A stretch of 64,000 nt of DNA from Bog-473 sp963770645 (GTDB lineage: Bacteria > Actinomycetota > Acidimicrobiia > Acidimicrobiales > RAAP-2). The notes beneath the pieces are model-generated. The model was not told the origin of the DNA and did no database searches. It saw nothing but the letters and a program-made list of their open reading frames with translations. The translations under genes and the position numbers were made by a program. The stretch covers positions 310,001 through 374,000 of the forward strand of contig CAVYQL010000003.1 in the NCBI GenBank assembly GCA_963770645.1. Reading direction: 5' to 3'. This document shows positions 60,962 through 64,000 of the stretch, in pieces; position 1 is the first letter of the stretch; each line of letters starts with the position of its first letter.

Positions 60962-61063
60962 GAGGTCACAAGGCTACCGGGGCCTTCCGGCCGCCCCGGG
61001 CGGCGGCGGGCCTTTTTCGGCGCCGGTGAGGACCGCCGAGACGCCATCGGCCATCATCGTGGG

Positions 61064-61258
61064 ATGTCCACCGCCGCGGAGATCTCCTCTTTGACGTCAA
61101 GTCTGACCGAACTACAAGAGCGCGTGACCGCCATGGCCGAGAGCGCGCTGGCGGGGGGCGACGAGGAAGCTGCGCACGAGCTCATTGCCGTGGAGCGGTC
61201 GCTCGGAGGGGCGCTGCGGCGGCTGCGTCGATTTTCGCAGGGGACGAGCCGGACCTGA
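61064..61258 (+). CDS. Small conserved helical protein
   Basis: 64 residues: STAAEISSLTSSLTELQERVTAMA then EEAAHELIAVERSLGGALRRLRRF. Two amphipathic helices joined by a Gly/Asp turn, a pattern common to small actinobacterial proteins upstream of hisD. No known motif. ATG 61064 follows a GTGGG stretch. It is divergent from hisD and could share its promoter region. Function unknown. Confidence 0.65.
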   Translation: MSTAAEISSLTSSLTELQERVTAMAESALAGGDEEAAHELIAVERSLGGALRRLRRFSQGTSRT

Positions 61259-61317
61259 CGTCGCACCGACACGGCGGCGCGCCGACACCGCAACATGGCA
61301 CCACGGCACGTCGTCAG

Positions 61318-61716
61318 CTACACGGCATAGAGCACGAGCTCGTACCCGAGGAGCGCGGCGGCCGTGCGCAGAACCGGCTGGCGCTGCGCGACGACGGCGC
61401 AATTGCGCCGCTCCGCCAGCTCGACGACCGAGACGACGGCAAGGTCCGACGTGTCACAGCGTGCAGCCAACTCTCCCGACCGTCGCGCCGCCTCTCCGCT
61501 GAACGGCTCCACGTCGATGCCCGCCAAGAGCTCGCCGATTCGGTCGTTGCGCGCCTCGGTGCGATAGCCCTCCGCGACCGCCACGGCAGGAATGACCGGC
61601 ACGATCCCGTTCGAGAGCGCCGCGCGGTGCAACGCCCACATCATCCGGTCACCACGAGCCGCGGCGTGGAGTGCCCCAAGTCCGTAGACGAGGCCCTCGC
61701 GTCGCGTTGCGCTCAC
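61318..61716 (-). CDS. Degenerate PIN-domain (VapC-like) toxin
   Basis: 132 residues with PIN-like layout: a first strand GLVYGLGALHAAARGD where family members have VLDAGAL with catalytic Asp, a central IPAVAVAEGYR carrying the Glu, and CDTSDLAVVSVVELAERRNCAVVAQ, where acids of the third motif survive but the final D of VVTSD is replaced by QRQ. At least two of the four usual metal-binding carboxylates seem missing. It overlaps the antitoxin gene by 4 bp and follows it, the usual order. It may be an inactivated or altered RNase. Confidence 0.65.
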   Translation of the reverse strand: MSATRREGLVYGLGALHAAARGDRMMWALHRAALSNGIVPVIPAVAVAEGYRTEARNDRIGELLAGIDVEPFSGEAARRSGELAARCDTSDLAVVSVVELAERRNCAVVAQRQPVLRTAAALLGYELVLYAV

Positions 61717-61979
61717 CGACGCCTGACACGCGAGGCCACGCCCGAGACGCCCGAGCGCAGTCGAGCCAACAGTGCCTCGCCCGCGGCCAGCTCCTCCGCG
61801 CTGAGCGAGCCTGTCTCACCCTCCCAGGCCGCCACACCTCGCAGTCCCTGGCGAACTCGCAGCTGCTTCTCAGCCGCCGACGAGAGCCAAGCGCTGAAGG
61901 AGACGCCGTCTTGCTTCGCGGCCGCCTCGACTGATGCCGCCACCTCGTCGTCGAGTGAGACCGAGCGCTTGGTGACCAT
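61713..61979 (-). CDS. Ribbon-helix-helix type antitoxin
   Basis: 88 residues. TKRSVSLDDEVAASVEAAA with FSAWLSSAAEKQLRV matches the RHH DNA-binding fold (short strand, two helices), and the C-terminal half (LSAEELAAGEALLARL) would wrap the toxin. ATG 61979 stands 9 bp from a palindrome (61988-62008), as expected for autoregulation. It pairs with the PIN-like toxin gene overlapping its end. Confidence 0.75.
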   Translation of the reverse strand: MVTKRSVSLDDEVAASVEAAAKQDGVSFSAWLSSAAEKQLRVRQGLRGVAAWEGETGSLSAEELAAGEALLARLRSGVSGVASRVRRR

Positions 61980-61987
61980 GAACCGAT

Positions 61988-62008
61988 GGTAGCACCTGAA
62001 GTACTACC
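61988..62008. promoter_or_regulatory. Palindromic operator candidate upstream of the antitoxin gene
   Basis: GGTAGCAC (61988-61995) and GTACTACC (62001-62008) are complementary in seven of eight positions around a 5-bp centre. It lies 9 bp before the antitoxin ATG, the place where RHH antitoxin-toxin complexes bind to repress their own operon. Confidence 0.5.
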
Positions 62009-62045
62009 AACGCGCCGACACCGCTTCTACCAGGGAGAAGACACC

Positions 62046-62069
62046 AATGCCGGCCCGAAGGCCGGCATT
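62046..62069 (-). terminator. Strong hairpin with C(UUCG)G loop downstream of nth
   Basis: AATGCCGGCC (62046-62055) and GGCCGGCATT (62060-62069) form a perfect 10-bp stem. On the minus strand the four-base loop is TTCG closed by C-G, an exceptionally stable tetraloop. It lies between the nth stop and the toxin-antitoxin operon, so it probably ends the nth transcript. No long T-run follows. Confidence 0.65.
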
Positions 62070-62226
62070 GGGCGAGTCGGCCAGGAGGCGGATCCCAGCC
62101 TCGACTCTTTTGGAACCAGGTGGCGGGAACCGGTTCCGGCGCCAACTGTAGCCCCTGGGTATTCCGATTTCATCCAGGGAAACCCGAATTGCCAAAAAGG
62201 GGTCTGAAAGCCCCATCCCGCGCCGT

Positions 62227-62892
62227 TTACCGTACCGACGGGCAAAAATCTGCCAACGGGCATGCACCACAGTGTGGTTTTCGAGCAACACATGTCTCAC
62301 GCCCGTGAAGGATCATCCGAAGACTGAACGCGCCCCTCTCCGCGGCGGGAACGAAGCCGTTCAACACGTGTTCCACCTTGACCGCGTCGCGCCGCTCACT
62401 GGGCGTCAGCTCCTCGAGCAGGCCGAGTCGGTCGCTCACCCGCAAGACGTGCGTGTCGACCGGCAGGCCCGGCAAGCCGAAGGCCACGCTGCGTACGACG
62501 TTGCCCGTCTTGCGGCCGACTCCGGGGATGGTCACGAGATCCTCGAGGTCCGTCGGGACGGCCCCGCCAAAGCGCTCGCAGAGTGCCGCGGCCATACCGA
62601 TCACGCTCTTCGCCTTGGAGCGGAAGAAGCCCGTGCTTCGGATGATCTCCTCGACGTCATCGGGATTGGCGGCGGCCAACGCAGCCGGATCGGGATATCT
62701 GGCGAACAACACCGGCGTCACCATGTTGACCCGCACGTCGGTGGTTTGCGCAGAGAGGATGGTCGCCGTCAACAGTTGGAAGGGGTCCTCAAAATCCAGC
62801 GCGCACAGCTCTGCGGCCGTGCCGGGGTAGCACTCGGCCAGCCGTTCGATCGTCAGGCGCGCCCGGCCCTTCGGTGTCCGGGGTTTCGCCAT
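62227..62892 (-). CDS. nth: Endonuclease III
   Basis: 221 residues. LLTATILSAQTTDVRVN, the helix-hairpin-helix LVTIPGVGRKTGNVV with catalytic Lys, VDTHVLRVSDRLGL with catalytic Asp, and the four-cysteine cluster CVARKPHCGACPLADFC (spacing C-X6-C-X2-C-X5-C) for [4Fe-4S] identify it. It removes oxidised pyrimidines and nicks abasic sites. Divergent from mshD with only about 31 bp between starts. The region below the gene (to 61980) holds no other coding frame. Confidence 0.95.
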   Translation of the reverse strand: MAKPRTPKGRARLTIERLAECYPGTAAELCALDFEDPFQLLTATILSAQTTDVRVNMVTPVLFARYPDPAALAAANPDDVEEIIRSTGFFRSKAKSVIGMAAALCERFGGAVPTDLEDLVTIPGVGRKTGNVVRSVAFGLPGLPVDTHVLRVSDRLGLLEELTPSERRDAVKVEHVLNGFVPAAERGAFSLRMILHGRETCVARKPHCGACPLADFCPSVR

Positions 62893-62896
62893 TTAG

Positions 62897-62918
62897 CCAA
62901 GGTACCGGGTTACCTTGG
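62897..62918. promoter_or_regulatory. Perfect palindrome between divergent nth and mshD
   Basis: CCAAGGTA (62897-62904) and TACCTTGG (62911-62918) are perfectly complementary around CCGGGT. The repeat occupies most of the 31-bp gap between the two start codons, where it could bind one dimeric regulator of both genes. No clear promoter boxes are visible in the gap. Confidence 0.5.
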
Positions 62919-62923
62919 CCCCC

Positions 62924-63871
62924 GTGGAAGCACTGGCCATCACCGAACTCGACCTCGACGCGTTGGGCGCGTCCGACAAGGCAGCCCTCACTGCCTTGGT
63001 CAAGCGCGCCGGCGCGGCGAGTGGCCATCCCCCACTGCCCGAGCCGCAGCTGCGAGCGGTGACCGCCGCACACCAGACCTCCACCAACGGTCGTGCCCTC
63101 CTCGCGAGGCGAAACGGGAGCCTGGCCGGCAGTGCGTTCCTCTCCCCGGGGCCCGACGGGACGACGGTGCTCCACGTCGTCGTGGACCCCGCCGTCAAGG
63201 ACGATTCGGTCGCGTCCGAGCTCATCGAGCGTGCGCTGGCTGCGGCACCGGCCGGCTCTGCGGTGCACCTGTGGGCCATGCAGGCGGGCCCCGCCGACGA
63301 CGACCGGGCCCGCGCTCACGGTTTCGTCCCCGAGCGCGACCTGCTGCAGATGCGCGTCGCATTGCCATTGCCCCGCGACATCGTGGCCGCCACCCGGCCG
63401 CTGGCCACCCGAGCCTTCGTGCCCGGCCAAGACGAAGCGGTGTGGGTCGAGACGAACAACCGGGCCTTCGGCGGGCACCCCGAGCAGGGCTCGTGGACCG
63501 TGGAAGAACTCCGCGAGCGAATGGCGGCGGACTGGGTGGAGCTCGACGGCTTCCTGCTGGCCGACGATCCGGACGGGCCAGGTCTCATCGGCTCGTGTTG
63601 GACCAAGATCCACCGCGACCGCGCGCCGGTCCTCGGCGAGATCTACGTGATCTCCGTCGACCCGCGGCACCACGGCGAGGGATGGGGTCGCTCGCTGACG
63701 GTGGCGGGCCTCGAATGGCTCGCACAGCGCGGCGTGACCAACGGCATGCTCTACACCGACGCGACCAACGTGGCCGCCGTCTCGCTCTACCGCTCGCTCG
63801 GCTTCACGGTCGACCACGTGGACAGGTCGTACCGTCGCGACGGGCGGCCTGCGACGCCACCCGGGGGGTGA
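62924..63871 (+). CDS. mshD: Mycothiol synthase
   Basis: About 315 residues from GTG 62924 (TTG 62915 is possible). Two tandem GNAT domains: the N-terminal one is divergent, the C-terminal one carries FVPGQDEAVWVETNNRAF, GEIYVISVDPRHHGEGWGRSL with the acetyl-CoA loop, and MLYTDATNVAAVSLYRSLGF. The N.RAFGGHPEQG stretch is typical of MshD. It acetylates cysteinyl-glucosaminyl-inositol to complete mycothiol, the actinobacterial redox thiol. Ends 7 bp from the convergent transporter gene. Confidence 0.9.
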   Translation: MEALAITELDLDALGASDKAALTALVKRAGAASGHPPLPEPQLRAVTAAHQTSTNGRALLARRNGSLAGSAFLSPGPDGTTVLHVVVDPAVKDDSVASELIERALAAAPAGSAVHLWAMQAGPADDDRARAHGFVPERDLLQMRVALPLPRDIVAATRPLATRAFVPGQDEAVWVETNNRAFGGHPEQGSWTVEELRERMAADWVELDGFLLADDPDGPGLIGSCWTKIHRDRAPVLGEIYVISVDPRHHGEGWGRSLTVAGLEWLAQRGVTNGMLYTDATNVAAVSLYRSLGFTVDHVDRSYRRDGRPATPPGG

Positions 63872-63878
63872 GTACCGC

Positions 63879-64000
63879 TCAGCTCACGCCTGTCCCGATC
63901 GCCTTGCCGACCCCGAAGGTCACGGCGGCGGCGATCCCGGTCACCAGGAGCTGGCGCAGCGCGGACACCACGACGGGACGCTCCGTGTAGCGGGCCAGCA
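63879..64000 (-). CDS. C-terminal end of a VIT1/CCC1-family transporter (5' part outside window)
   Basis: Only about 39 codons are visible: LARYTERPVVVSALRQLLVTG then IAAAVTFGVGKAIG, with TGA at 63881-63879. A final helix of the form RQLL..G.AA..TF..G...G is typical of VIT1/CCC1 iron/manganese carriers. The short length limits confidence. Confidence 0.5.
   Translation of the reverse strand, partial: LARYTERPVVVSALRQLLVTGIAAAVTFGVGKAIGTGVS

Noticed and set aside
61064..61258. Third component of the toxin-antitoxin system
   Set aside because: It is on the opposite strand, next to hisD, and has the look of a common small helical protein unrelated to the pair.

Overview
The window is high-GC DNA (GC-rich throughout, strong G/C third-position bias, many GTG/TTG starts) from an actinobacterium. 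Three things point there. A two-domain GNAT protein looks like mycothiol synthase. An ANTAR response regulator of PdtaR type lies beside polA and rpsA, as in mycobacteria. Fatty-acid synthesis uses discrete type II enzymes. The secreted 42-residue DGGGYW repeats and the general gene style suggest an Acidimicrobiia-like lineage, but this is an inference.

Layout. (1) 1-10,992: a cell-envelope glycan block, almost all on the minus strand: GT4 glycosyltransferase, MOP-type flippase, SGNH hydrolase, three polytopic GT-C-like proteins and a UDP-galactopyranose-mutase-like flavoprotein. (2) 11,103-16,735: a plus-strand oligopeptide ABC transporter (two permeases, two ATPases, no binding protein) translationally coupled to a DcsG-like ATP-grasp ligase, then an SDR. 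(3) 16,774-23,804, minus strand: a DksA-like protein that has lost its zinc cysteines, ribosomal protein S1, DNA polymerase I, PdtaR-like regulator, a coiled-coil protein and MenC. tRNA-Leu(CAA) follows on the plus strand. (4) 24,075-42,538: an accessory-looking block. It holds a secreted Thr/Ser-rich coiled-coil protein, a 1195-residue ATPase with a C-terminal SARP-type output domain, then an exopolysaccharide locus (four glycosyltransferases, polyprenyl-phosphate sugar transferase, Wzz-like, Wzy-like) and two secreted GH26-like proteins, one carrying a beta-propeller-like repeat domain. (5) 42,957-46,387: fabD-fabG-acpP-fabF, where FabD has a C-terminal pseudo-biotinyl domain. A secreted SGNH hydrolase follows. 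(6) 60,961 down to 47,654, minus strand: a compact his-trp run (hisD-C-B-H-A-F, groES-like, hisI, trpE, ygfZ, small genes, trpC-F-B-A) with repeated ATGA/GTGA overlaps. hisG, hisE, trpD and trpG are not here. (7) 61,064-64,000: a small conserved protein, a toxin-antitoxin pair with a degenerate PIN toxin, nth, mshD and the end of a VIT1/CCC1-like transporter.

How the parts fit: blocks 1 and 4 look like envelope or exopolysaccharide assembly, with lipid-linked synthesis, polymerisation, and secreted glycan-active enzymes that may trim or release the product. Blocks 3, 5, 6 and 7 are housekeeping.

Caution: five genes (a GT4, rpsA, polA, the secreted coiled-coil protein and hisA) carry a single apparent frameshift each. 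Two are in genes normally essential, so residual indel errors in the assembly are the likeliest explanation. I saw no rRNA, CRISPR array, transposase, integrase or prophage.
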